Shown piece by piece: positions 1 to 7,014 of a DNA stretch of 8,239 nt. The translations under genes were made by a program, and so were the position numbers. A model generated the notes under the pieces. That model was not told the DNA's origin. It ran no database searches and was given only the letters and a program-made list of their open reading frames with translations. The DNA comes from Planctomycetota bacterium. GTDB lineage: Bacteria; Planctomycetota; Planctomycetia; Planctomycetales; Planctomycetaceae. The stretch covers positions 1-8,239 of the forward strand of contig JAQBZS010000275.1 in NCBI GenBank assembly GCA_027622115.1, written 5' to 3'. The number at the start of each line of letters is the position of its first letter. Position 1 is the stretch's first letter.

Positions 1-40
1 TGCCCGTCGACCTGTGACGGGCAGGAGTGGAGTGCCCGTC
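1..40. repeat. GC-rich three-arm palindromic (REP-like) repeat
   Basis: The octamer TGCCCGTC occurs at 1-8 and again at 33-40, and its exact reverse complement GACGGGCA lies between them at 16-23. The centre arm can pair with either flank: 8 bp with a 7-nt loop on the left, or 8 bp with a 9-nt loop on the right. It sits about 85 bp beyond the sulfatase stop codon. There is no T-run after either hairpin, so an intrinsic terminator is not supported. A dispersed palindromic repeat of the REP type is the simpler reading. The element may extend past the left edge of the window. Confidence 0.6.
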
Positions 41-123
41 CTACACCCAGAAACGGAAGATCCTGTTTTTGCCGGGGTTTAGCGAGGCTTCCAAAGGGTC
101 AGTCCCGGTTTTTCAGAGAGTCT

Positions 124-1599
124 CTAACGACGATTGTTAGTAACTCGAACTTGCTTCACACCCACCGGCGGTCGATTCGCGGCTTCAACACGGCGTTGCA
201 GCACTTCCGACAGCCGGTCCACGACGGCCTTGTGCTTGGGACTTGCCGCGATGTTGGTCATTTCGGCGGCATCCGTTTCGTGGTCGTACAACTCCGCACC
301 ATCGGCTCCGTCCTTCCCCCATTCCGTGTAGCGGTATCTGTCGGTTCGAATGCTGTAGCCCGTGGCGTATTGCGTAAACGCGGCTTCGCGAGGTCGTGCG
401 TTCGGCTGCGTCAGTGCCGGCACCAAACTCACGCCGGAGACATGCGGCGGAATCTTGATCCCGCCAAGTTCCGCGAGCGTCGGGTAAAAATCAACCATTT
501 CCACTGGAGCGGGCGTGGAATGCCCCTTCAATGTCGTCCCCGGTCCCGCAATCACCAATGGGACTCGGGTGGCGTTTTCGAACAGTGTGGTCTTCTGATA
601 ATAGCCGTGCTCGCCCATGTGGTAGCCGTGGTCGGACGTGAAGATCACGATCGTGTTCTCGGCGAGCTTGGTCTGATCGAGTGTGTCCAGAATTCGCCCG
701 AGTTGTGCGTCCGCGAAGGTGATCGACGCGTAGTAAGCCTGGATCGCCTTGCGAGCCACGTCGACCGGCAGGTTGAGTTGGTCTTTCTTCCGCAGCAATG
801 TTTGCCGAGCCGGCTTGGGGATCGTGTTGAGGTATCCGTTGGGCACCTGCGGCACTTTGATTTGATCGAGCGGGTACATGTCGAAGTATTTCTTCGGCGC
901 CACGTAGGGCGTGTGTGGTCGAAACAGACCCACGGCCAAACAGAACGGCTTAGCGTTTTTGGCATATTCATTCAGCAAGCGAATTGAGTGATTCGCGGTG
1001 ATCCCGTCCGTCTGTTCTTCGTCGGTGCCGTCCGCCGCCAACCAACTCAGCGTGCCGCCGAAGCTGCCCGGTCGCAGACTGAAGATCTTGTCTTCATCGG
1101 TTTTGTCTCGACCGCGAGGATTGATGGTTTGGTCCCACGAAAACGGATCGTCATGTCCGCCGGTGCCGATGTGCTTCGGCACGTTGTAGTGGTAAATCTT
1201 GCCGATCCGAGTCGCGAAGTAGCCGTGGTCTCGAAACATTTGCGACATCGTATTCACATTCGGAATGTGTTCGCGGATGTGAATCGCATTGCGATGAATC
1301 AGCGTCTGATCGGGATAGAGCCCCGTCATGAACGATGCTCGGCTGGGACCGCACAGCGGAAACTGGCAGTGGGCATTGGCGAAACGCACGCCTCGTTTTG
1401 CGAGTCGGTCGATGTTGGGCGATTTCACTTGCGGATGCCCGTAGCAGCCGAGATCACAGTTCAGATCGTCGCAGATCAGGAACAGGACGTTTGGCTTTTT
1501 CGCCGGTGCCGCGTCGGCTGTTTGTGCGACGAGTTCCACCAGAAATGCGATGACCACCGGGAAAACACAAGCGAAAACGAATATTCGTCGCGAAGCCAT
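124..1599 (-). CDS. Secreted sulfatase, iduronate-2-sulfatase-like
   Basis: Encodes a 491-residue type I (formylglycine) sulfatase that hydrolyses sulfate esters, probably on sulfated polysaccharides outside the cytoplasm. Residues 1-30 form a signal peptide: a basic start (RR at 4-5), a hydrophobic core, and an A-D-A cleavage site near residue 30. The metal-binding segment is NVLFLICDDLN, with D44 and D45. The nucleophile motif C-G-P-S-R at 83-87 fits the CxPxR rule, so C83 should be converted to formylglycine by a maturation enzyme encoded elsewhere. A second metal-binding site is D323-H324-G325, followed by a KTTLFENATRVP segment typical of iduronate-2-sulfatase-like proteins. The C-terminal part has the usual LYDHETD turn. 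Length is normal for the group and nothing looks broken. GGAGAG (plus-strand 1605-1610) lies 5 nt before the ATG and supports this start. The true substrate cannot be told from sequence. It is transcribed divergently from the next gene. Confidence 0.95.
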   Translation of the reverse strand: MASRRIFVFACVFPVVIAFLVELVAQTADAAPAKKPNVLFLICDDLNCDLGCYGHPQVKSPNIDRLAKRGVRFANAHCQFPLCGPSRASFMTGLYPDQTLIHRNAIHIREHIPNVNTMSQMFRDHGYFATRIGKIYHYNVPKHIGTGGHDDPFSWDQTINPRGRDKTDEDKIFSLRPGSFGGTLSWLAADGTDEEQTDGITANHSIRLLNEYAKNAKPFCLAVGLFRPHTPYVAPKKYFDMYPLDQIKVPQVPNGYLNTIPKPARQTLLRKKDQLNLPVDVARKAIQAYYASITFADAQLGRILDTLDQTKLAENTIVIFTSDHGYHMGEHGYYQKTTLFENATRVPLVIAGPGTTLKGHSTPAPVEMVDFYPTLAELGGIKIPPHVSGVSLVPALTQPNARPREAAFTQYATGYSIRTDRYRYTEWGKDGADGAELYDHETDAAEMTNIAASPKHKAVVDRLSEVLQRRVEAANRPPVGVKQVRVTNNRR

Positions 1600-1827
1600 G
1601 AAGTCTCTCCAAGTCGTGTGTTGCCGCGAAGCACGAGATAGGCGAGCAAGCTACGACCGCCGAATCACGACGTCAATCTGCCGAGTTTCGGGGATGCCGC
1701 AGTGGTTTTACTTGGCCGACTGGTATTGAGACGGATTTGGGTTTCGGGTATTGACGCGCGAATGCCGCCACTCGGCGGACGCACCGGATCCCAGCCGTGA
1801 CAATCCGCTCAACAGCATGGAGGCGAA
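1600..1827. promoter_or_regulatory. Divergent intergenic region with start signals for both flanking genes
   Basis: This 228-bp spacer separates the leftward sulfatase from the rightward nuclease-like/ATPase pair and should hold both promoters. I see no convincing -35/-10 pair, as expected for planctomycetes whose promoters are hard to read by eye. Visible signals are the two Shine-Dalgarno sequences (1605-1610 on the minus strand, GGAGG at 1819-1823 on the plus strand), a direct repeat GGTATTGA at 1722-1729 and 1747-1754 (25 bp apart), and a short 5-bp hairpin CCGCC/GGCGG at 1765-1778. The direct repeat could be an operator, but this is a guess. No RNA gene or small ORF is supported here. 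Confidence 0.4.
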
Positions 1828-3063
1828 ATGAGCGACCCAGCGTCACTTCGATTTGTTTTTGCCCGCAACCTGAATCTTGATCGCCCGATCCCCGGCTTCG
1901 CCGCTCTGCCGCCGGCGTCGTTGCGTCGGCGTGCCGTGCAAGCGTCTCGCGATTCGTTCGCGCGTGTTGTAGATGTTGCCGTGGAAGTCCATGCGACGTT
2001 CGTGCTGATCAGTGGGTTAGTTTGCGATCCCTGGGAAGGCGGCGTTTCGGCGGCGAACTACTTTCGACAGCAATGTCAAAAGCTGGCGGAAGCGGGCATC
2101 GCGGTTGTTTGGATCCGATCGATCGACCGTCAGTCGTCGGGCTCCGCGCGTCCGTGGCCTGCTTTTTTGAGCCTGTCGAACAACGTGCAATGCATCGACC
2201 TGACGAGTGATTCGACAAGAGTGGTCGTTGAAGGCTGCCCCGAGATCTGTCTGGTCAAGCTAAATTCGATCGAAGCTCAATCTGCGGCCGCATTCGTCAA
2301 CGCATCGCCCGATTGCGTGACGATTGCCATGGCGGAAGCTTCGCCGCAAACATCGAGTGTCGCGACCGAAAAACAATCCGCATTCGACATCGTGCTCGAA
2401 TTGGGTGCGTCCGCGGACAATTGCGGCGGAACATGCGAGATCATCACGCGAACGGACACGAATGAATGGCAAACGGAGTTCGTGGATACGCGAGCAGTTC
2501 GATTCCAAACGATCGAAGTCGATGGGCACCGAACTGCTCAAGATCTCGCTGAACGGCTCGCCGCGCGGATCTCGACCGTAGCTTGGGCCCATTGTCCCGA
2601 GCGGTCACGGGACAATGGTCCCGCGCTACGGGATGTTTCAAATTGCGAGTTGCCTCACGATCATCGTTCCGATGCCGCCAACCGCTTGAACTGCATTGAT
2701 GTCGTTATCGATTCAGCGGTCCATCTCGATCCGCAATCGTCCGATGCTCTGATCGACGAGCTAAGAAACTTGATCGAACGCGATCATCCGTCGGTTTGGA
2801 TCAACTCGCTCAAATCCGGAGCGCGAAGTCAACGCATCACATCGCGGGCCGACTTGTTTGAAGAAGTGCTGAACCGCTTTTCCGCCGACGACACGCGATC
2901 TCTGGAATCGACGCTCGTCAGCGATGTCGGGATTGATCGAGCGACACTCGACAGCCTGCGGCTTGACTGGGACGGCGTTCAAGTGTCGGCCGTTTCTCAG
3001 GCTCAAGCTTGCATCCACATTGCTGACGCAAAGCTCGGCTCTGAAATCACTCCGCAGCCGTGA
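1828..3063 (+). CDS. SbcD/Mre11/YhaO-like protein lacking metal-binding motifs (putative pseudo-nuclease)
   Basis: A 411-residue protein that follows the layout of the YhaO/SbcD calcineurin-like DNA exonucleases but not their chemistry. Framework matches: RFVFARNLNLDRP (8-20) where the family has FLHAADLHLDSP; a helix with RRRAVQASRDSFARVVDVAVE; FVLISGLVCD (58-67) where the family has GDxxD; GIAVVWIRSIDR (90-101) where the family ends in GNHD; and a strand region near 199-235 resembling the end of the nuclease fold. Motif residues are replaced: H to F11, D to N14, H to N16, D to L64, and GNHD to S98-I-D-R101. The GHxH region around 187-200 appears deleted. The C-terminal part (about 285-411, with SVWINSLKS) resembles the YhaO capping domain. 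GGAGG at 1819-1823 supports the start. It is followed by the ATPase gene after a 99-bp gap, probably in one operon. I infer a structural partner of that ATPase. The fold assignment is by eye, without alignment software. Confidence 0.72.
   Translation: MSDPASLRFVFARNLNLDRPIPGFAALPPASLRRRAVQASRDSFARVVDVAVEVHATFVLISGLVCDPWEGGVSAANYFRQQCQKLAEAGIAVVWIRSIDRQSSGSARPWPAFLSLSNNVQCIDLTSDSTRVVVEGCPEICLVKLNSIEAQSAAAFVNASPDCVTIAMAEASPQTSSVATEKQSAFDIVLELGASADNCGGTCEIITRTDTNEWQTEFVDTRAVRFQTIEVDGHRTAQDLAERLAARISTVAWAHCPERSRDNGPALRDVSNCELPHDHRSDAANRLNCIDVVIDSAVHLDPQSSDALIDELRNLIERDHPSVWINSLKSGARSQRITSRADLFEEVLNRFSADDTRSLESTLVSDVGIDRATLDSLRLDWDGVQVSAVSQAQACIHIADAKLGSEITPQP
2585..2632. repeat. Palindromic REP-like element inside the nuclease-like gene
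   Basis: CCATTGTCCCG at 2589-2599 pairs perfectly with CGGGACAATGG at 2608-2618 around an 8-nt loop. With one C/T mismatch the stem extends by GGG (2585-2587) and CCC (2620-2622). A second, overlapping hairpin follows: CCCG at 2620-2623, loop CGCTA, CGGG at 2629-2632. The whole is 48 bp, a multiple of three, and is read in frame as AHCPERSRDNGPALRD within a poorly conserved linker between the nuclease-like core and the capping-like domain. A dispersed repeat that inserted in frame would explain it. Only one copy is present in this window, so mobility is inferred. Confidence 0.55.
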
Positions 3064-3073
3064 TCGACGGGCA

Positions 3074-3099
3074 CCGATCGCGCTCAACCGCGTGATCGG
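3074..3099 (+). other. Intercistronic hairpin between the nuclease-like and ATPase genes
   Basis: CCGATC (3074-3079) pairs with GATCGG (3094-3099). An inner GCG (3080-3082) can pair with CGC (3089-3091), leaving a 6-nt loop and a 2-nt bulge. It lies 11 nt after the TGA of the first gene and about 50 nt before the Shine-Dalgarno sequence of the second. No T-tract follows, so it is not a standard terminator. It could influence mRNA stability or the relative amounts of the two proteins. Stems of this size also arise by chance in GC-rich DNA. Confidence 0.25.
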
Positions 3100-3150
3100 C
3101 AGACGGGGCACGGGAAACACCACACTGCAAATCAAATGTCGCGTTTCGAC

Positions 3151-3154
3151 AGGA
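3151..3154 (+). promoter_or_regulatory. Shine-Dalgarno sequence deciding the ATPase start
   Basis: AGGA lies 8 nt before the ATG at 3163. The in-frame upstream ATG at 3136 has no purine-rich motif at a proper distance. Starting at 3163 gives MKLNSISIKRFG, which begins directly at the first beta-strand, as is usual in this ATPase family. The extra nine residues from 3136 (MSRFDRIGS) have no counterpart I would expect. Confidence 0.6.
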
Positions 3155-3162
3155 TTGGATCC

Positions 3163-6100
3163 ATGAAACTCAACAGCATCTCCATCAAGAGATTCGGCGA
3201 ACTGCGGGACTTTCGATTGGAACCGCTTCCGGACGGACTCACCGTGATTCACGGGGCAAACGGCGCGGGCAAGACCACGCTGCTCAACTTTGTGCGCTTT
3301 GCCATCCACGGAGAAAGTGCCGGGCAACATCGTTCGCGTTCACAAGAAAGATCGGCGGACGGCCACGTGGAATTGGATCGCGACGGCCAAGTGTTGCATG
3401 TGCATCGCGCGATCGATGCAACAGCGCGGGACCGGTTTTCCGTGACCGACATGGCCACTCATGGCGACGCGTCGGAATTGTTGCGGGAATGGACGGACCG
3501 CATTGGCGCGGACTCGTTCGCGAGGCTGTTCGCCGTCGGTCAGCGTGAAGTCCACGAGTTCCCGGCAGTCATCGAAGATGCCACACGGGCCGGGCTACTT
3601 GGGCGTCCTGGCCGGGACGACGCGCTCGTCAAAGCCGCCGCTCAGCTCCGACAGCAAGGCCAATCATTGGGAGCACCGGGCGGGACAATCTCGCAGCTCA
3701 CACAACGCTTGGCCGAGATCGATGCGGAGTCTCGGCAACAGGCTGCGGCCAACGCGCGGCGGATTGAAGAACTCTCGCGGCAGCATGCGGCGCAGTCCGC
3801 GGAACTCCACGCAGCCGAAGAAAGCACGCGGCAACTCGAAACTCAGTTGTCCGCCGCAAGTCACGATGCGGCCGGTTTGCAGGCGTCGATCGACGAGCAA
3901 GAACGCGCGCTGCAATTGGAACTTCAAGCTGCCGAACAGCGTGCCCGAGACGCCTTCGCGGAACTCGAACGCCTGGATGCCGAGTGTCTGCGTAGCCAAG
4001 CCGTCATCCGAGATCTTGACGAACATCGTCGTGGTGTGGCATCCGAAATCGAACGGCTGTCGGCGGCTGCCGCGTTGGACTCTCACGATCTTTCGCCAGC
4101 CGGCCTGCGAGACACCGTGACGCGATTGGAGCACAAGCTCAACGCAATTCAGCAGACGCTGGATGCGGGACACGTCCCATCGCCGACCGGTTGCGCCAAC
4201 TGCCAGGACGGTTCGAAATCGATTACCGGCGTGCGCCGCGAATTCTTCCAACTGTGTGCCGGTGTGAGTCGCATTGAAACTGAAGACCGCATTCGGCACT
4301 TACGCGAACGGCACGCGCGGATCGAGTGTGCTCATGCCGACTTGCAATCGCATTGCGAGGATCTGCTCGCGACCCGCGCGAAGGTCGTGCAGAACCTGAC
4401 CCACATTCCGCGAATTGAACTTGTTCTGCGCTCGCACTCCAGTGCGGACTTTTGTCGCTGTGAAGAACATCGGACGTATTGGTCCGAGTTTCGAACAGCG
4501 TTGGAAGCCTCGTCGGCGTTGTCCGGCTTAATCGGCGAAAATGCCGCCGTCACGTTGAGTTCGCCAACGACTCCGGGATTGAAACAGACGCAAGACCGGC
4601 TGGCCGCCGTCGAACGGCGTCGCCACGAAACCGAGCAGCAGTTGACCGAGGCGCGGCGGCACCTCGCGAAATGCCTCCGCGAAATGCGAGCGGACGCGGA
4701 CAGCAATGGCGAAGATCGGTTGCTGGAATTGCGCTTCGAACACGAAGTCGTGTCGCGACAATTGGCGGACGCCGTGCAGAGCTGGTGTGCTTTGCGAGTG
4801 GCCGCCGACATTGTGAAGGCATTCGATGACGAGCGCGAAGCACGCCGCGATCCCACAGTGCTGGAAAAGGCATCCGGCTATCTGAACCGCTTGACCGCAG
4901 GGCATTATCAACGCATTGAATTGGGTGCGGACGGCGTGATCGTGGTGCACGCGACTCGCGGCCCAGCCTTCACGCTCGACGACTTCAGTCGCGGGACGCG
5001 GGGTCAAATCGCACTCAGTTTACGGCTGGTGCTTGCCGAGGAATTCGCGGCTCGCGGCGAGGCCTGGCCGCTGATCCTCGACGACGTCTTCGTGGACTCA
5101 GACGCCAAGCGGACTCGCATCGCCGTCGAACTTTTGGCGGAGTGTGCCGCGCGTGGCTGTCAGATCGTGTATCTCACGTGTCACGAATACCTCTGCGAGC
5201 TGTTCCGAGAAATCGGCGTCGAACCCATGAGTTTCGCGGACTGCCTGGCAACGCCGACTCGCCCGCTGCCGATTGAATCGAGGCTTGGCGACTTAGACAC
5301 GCAGATGAATCGGATCCCGATTGCAAACGAGGATCACGTCGAAATTGACGCTCTCGCGGCACGTCTTGATTCCACGCAGCTAAGTCCAGTTCCCGAGAGT
5401 CTCGCAAGTGTGGAATCCGCACTCGTGGATTTCTCGTCCTCCGCATTGAGTTTCGAGGAACCGACTTCCGCTTCAACACGAGAAGCACACGAAATCCAAG
5501 AGGATCTGCGTAACAACGAACTCGAACCACCACCCGAACCGATCGAGTCCTCTGAACCACCGCGAACCACGACGGTGACGAGCATCCCTCCCGCGACCGA
5601 CATCTCACCGGACAAGCACGTCGTTCCAGTCACGTCCGCCACACTGGGCCTATATTCCGTCGAGACCGATGAACGTGGCTCCTTGCCGGACCACGGACGC
5701 ATCCGAATCGAACATCGCGAGACCTCCGCCGACGCGGAACTGGCGGACGAAGACGAATTCCATCTGCACCCGTGGAGTCTGACTCGGCAAATTCCCGGCT
5801 TGGGGCAGCAGGCGGTGCGAGGCTTACGGGCCTTGGAAATCGACGTGGTCGGCGACCTCGTGCAAGCGAATCCCGCAGCACTTCGGCAACAACTCGGTCG
5901 TTTGCGAATCCCGGTCGATCGCTTCGAACAATGGCAACGGCAGTCACGGCTGATGTGTCGCGTTCCGCAATTGGACGGCCAGTGTGCGCGAATCCTGGTG
6001 GCGTGCGGATTCAACACTCCGTACGAGATTCTCGCGGCGGACGTACCCGAGATCTTGGAAGCGGTGACGAACTACTTGAACTCGGCAAGCGGACGATGGG

Positions 6101-7014
6101 CTGCCGAGACCGGCGTATCGATCGACGAACGTGTGATTACAAATTGGCAACACCACGCCGGACGGGCTCGCGCGTTTGCCCGCACTCCAACATCTCGTCG
6201 GGATCGCGCGGTCGGCGGGTCGGGGCTTCAGAATCGGGCCAGCCGGATTTCGTATCGCGATTTGCGCATCGACGCCGGGCACACGCTTCGCGGTCCGACT
6301 CAACGCGGCAGCCTGAAGTCTCGCGGCGCGATTGATTCCGCAAAGGCACGAGCAGAAAACCAAGTTGCCGAGGATCAACTCGGGAAACTCGTCGACCAAG
6401 ACGTTCCTGCAGACGACGTTCAAACTGACAACTCGCCTGCGTTGCAGATTTGGCGCGGTCTCGGTCGACCGGCGGTCGGCGACACCAACTCTCTGGGCAA
6501 TCGACAGGTCGCGGCGAACGAACGTGGCGGATCGAACCTGCGGTTTTATTTGTTTCGATCCAGCGACGTCGTCGATGCACCGACGATCGGACCGAGGACC
6601 GCCGACCGTTTGGCAGTGATCGGTGTCCGCACGGTGGACGACCTGCTGACTCGCCCCGCCGATCGCATCGCGGCCGGCTTGAGGCATCGGCGGATCAAGG
6701 CCAAAGACGTCACCGAATGGCAGCAGCAGTCGGAGTTGGTGTGCAGCGTGCCCGGACTACGAGGCCACGACGCACAAGTCTTGGTGGCGTGCGGAATTAC
6801 GAGCGCCGAGTCCTTGGCACGGCTTGAACCCACGACGCTGTGGGGGACGATCGAGCCGTTCGTGTCGTCCAAGCATGGCGAGCGGCTGCTACGTTCAGCC
6901 AACAAGCCGGACTTGGCCGAGGTCACGAATTGGATCACTTGGGCGCGAGCACGACACGAGTTCGCAGCGGATTCCGGCAATGCGACGCTGACGCAACTTC
7001 CCAAAGCCGGTTGA
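3163..7014 (+). CDS. Rad50/SbcC/YhaN-like AAA ATPase with C-terminal tandem DUF4332-like domains
   Basis: A 1283-residue P-loop ATPase of the SMC/Rad50 class, closest by eye to YhaN-like proteins, expected to bind DNA with the Mre11/YhaO-like partner encoded just upstream. Walker A is GANGAGKTT (31-39). Coiled-coil stretches run about 178-333, 370-415 and 473-565. Between them are C344-A-N-C347 and C431-R-C433-EE-H436, a possible zinc site near the apex. The signature is FSRGTRGQIALSLRL (608 on), matching the YhaN form SRGTREQLYLALRL. Walker B is LILDD (637-641) with D-loop SD (646-647) and H-loop TCH (672-674). From about 690 the protein departs from the usual family length: an acidic Ser/Pro-rich linker to 865, an HhH-rich module at about 871-1003, an Arg/Gly/Gln-rich linker, and a second copy at about 1127-1267. 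An in-frame start at 3136 would add nine residues. All ATPase motifs are intact, so the enzyme is probably active. Confidence 0.88.
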   Translation: MKLNSISIKRFGELRDFRLEPLPDGLTVIHGANGAGKTTLLNFVRFAIHGESAGQHRSRSQERSADGHVELDRDGQVLHVHRAIDATARDRFSVTDMATHGDASELLREWTDRIGADSFARLFAVGQREVHEFPAVIEDATRAGLLGRPGRDDALVKAAAQLRQQGQSLGAPGGTISQLTQRLAEIDAESRQQAAANARRIEELSRQHAAQSAELHAAEESTRQLETQLSAASHDAAGLQASIDEQERALQLELQAAEQRARDAFAELERLDAECLRSQAVIRDLDEHRRGVASEIERLSAAAALDSHDLSPAGLRDTVTRLEHKLNAIQQTLDAGHVPSPTGCANCQDGSKSITGVRREFFQLCAGVSRIETEDRIRHLRERHARIECAHADLQSHCEDLLATRAKVVQNLTHIPRIELVLRSHSSADFCRCEEHRTYWSEFRTALEASSALSGLIGENAAVTLSSPTTPGLKQTQDRLAAVERRRHETEQQLTEARRHLAKCLREMRADADSNGEDRLLELRFEHEVVSRQLADAVQSWCALRVAADIVKAFDDEREARRDPTVLEKASGYLNRLTAGHYQRIELGADGVIVVHATRGPAFTLDDFSRGTRGQIALSLRLVLAEEFAARGEAWPLILDDVFVDSDAKRTRIAVELLAECAARGCQIVYLTCHEYLCELFREIGVEPMSFADCLATPTRPLPIESRLGDLDTQMNRIPIANEDHVEIDALAARLDSTQLSPVPESLASVESALVDFSSSALSFEEPTSASTREAHEIQEDLRNNELEPPPEPIESSEPPRTTTVTSIPPATDISPDKHVVPVTSATLGLYSVETDERGSLPDHGRIRIEHRETSADAELADEDEFHLHPWSLTRQIPGLGQQAVRGLRALEIDVVGDLVQANPAALRQQLGRLRIPVDRFEQWQRQSRLMCRVPQLDGQCARILVACGFNTPYEILAADVPEILEAVTNYLNSASGRWAAETGVSIDERVITNWQHHAGRARAFARTPTSRRDRAVGGSGLQNRASRISYRDLRIDAGHTLRGPTQRGSLKSRGAIDSAKARAENQVAEDQLGKLVDQDVPADDVQTDNSPALQIWRGLGRPAVGDTNSLGNRQVAANERGGSNLRFYLFRSSDVVDAPTIGPRTADRLAVIGVRTVDDLLTRPADRIAAGLRHRRIKAKDVTEWQQQSELVCSVPGLRGHDAQVLVACGITSAESLARLEPTTLWGTIEPFVSSKHGERLLRSANKPDLAEVTNWITWARARHEFAADSGNATLTQLPKAG
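5773..6171 (+). other. DUF4332-like HhH module, copy 1 (within the ATPase)
   Basis: Encodes about residues 871-1003 of the ATPase. It opens with an HhH-type turn, IPGLGQQAVRGLRAL, continues with FEQWQRQSRLMCRVPQLDG and RILVACG (VACG at 946-949), and ends at a helix with NWQHHAGRA. The alternation of a glycine-containing turn and hydrophobic helices is typical of helix-hairpin-helix DNA- or protein-binding folds. The assignment to DUF4332 is from memory of the family pattern, not from a profile search. Confidence 0.6.
6541..6963 (+). other. DUF4332-like HhH module, copy 2 (within the ATPase)
   Basis: Encodes about residues 1127-1267. It repeats copy 1 at an offset of exactly 262 residues: APTIGPRTADRLAVIG aligns with IPGLGQQAVRGLRALE, EWQQQSELVCSVPGL with QWQRQSRLMCRVPQL, and QVLVACG with RILVACG. 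The DNA shares a 14-bp identity (TGGTGGCGTGCGGA) at 5996-6009 and 6782-6795. The two copies have otherwise diverged strongly, so the duplication is old. Confidence 0.6.

Noticed and set aside
1..40. CRISPR array or attachment site
   Set aside because: Only three short arms with unequal spacing, no repeat-spacer periodicity and no cas or integrase gene nearby.
151..1641. Two long plus-strand reading frames opposite the sulfatase
   Set aside because: They are antisense shadows. The minus strand encodes a complete sulfatase with signal peptide and catalytic motifs, and the plus-strand products show no domain pattern.
3136..3162. Upstream ATG as the ATPase start
   Set aside because: No Shine-Dalgarno sequence at a usable distance, and the nine added residues precede the normal first strand. 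The ATG at 3163 is preferred.
2761..3330. Minus-strand reading frame spanning the gap between the nuclease-like gene and the ATPase
   Set aside because: It overlaps the capping-like domain on one side and the Walker A region on the other, with no recognisable features of its own.
6172..6540. Possible frameshift in the ATPase between the two HhH modules
   Set aside because: The segment is compositionally odd (Arg/Gly/Gln-rich), but the frame is the same on both sides, with an exact 262-residue offset between the modules. It reads as a disordered linker.
5334..6687. Long minus-strand reading frames opposite the ATPase tail
   Set aside because: Low-complexity Arg/Ser-rich products typical of antisense frames in GC-rich DNA. 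The plus strand carries the repeated HhH modules, which are clearly the selected sequence.
1828..7014. Anti-phage defence operon
   Set aside because: Considered because Rad50-like ATPases occur in defence systems, but there is no third effector gene, no integrase, no tRNA and no defence neighbours. A repair or chromosome-maintenance role is at least as likely.
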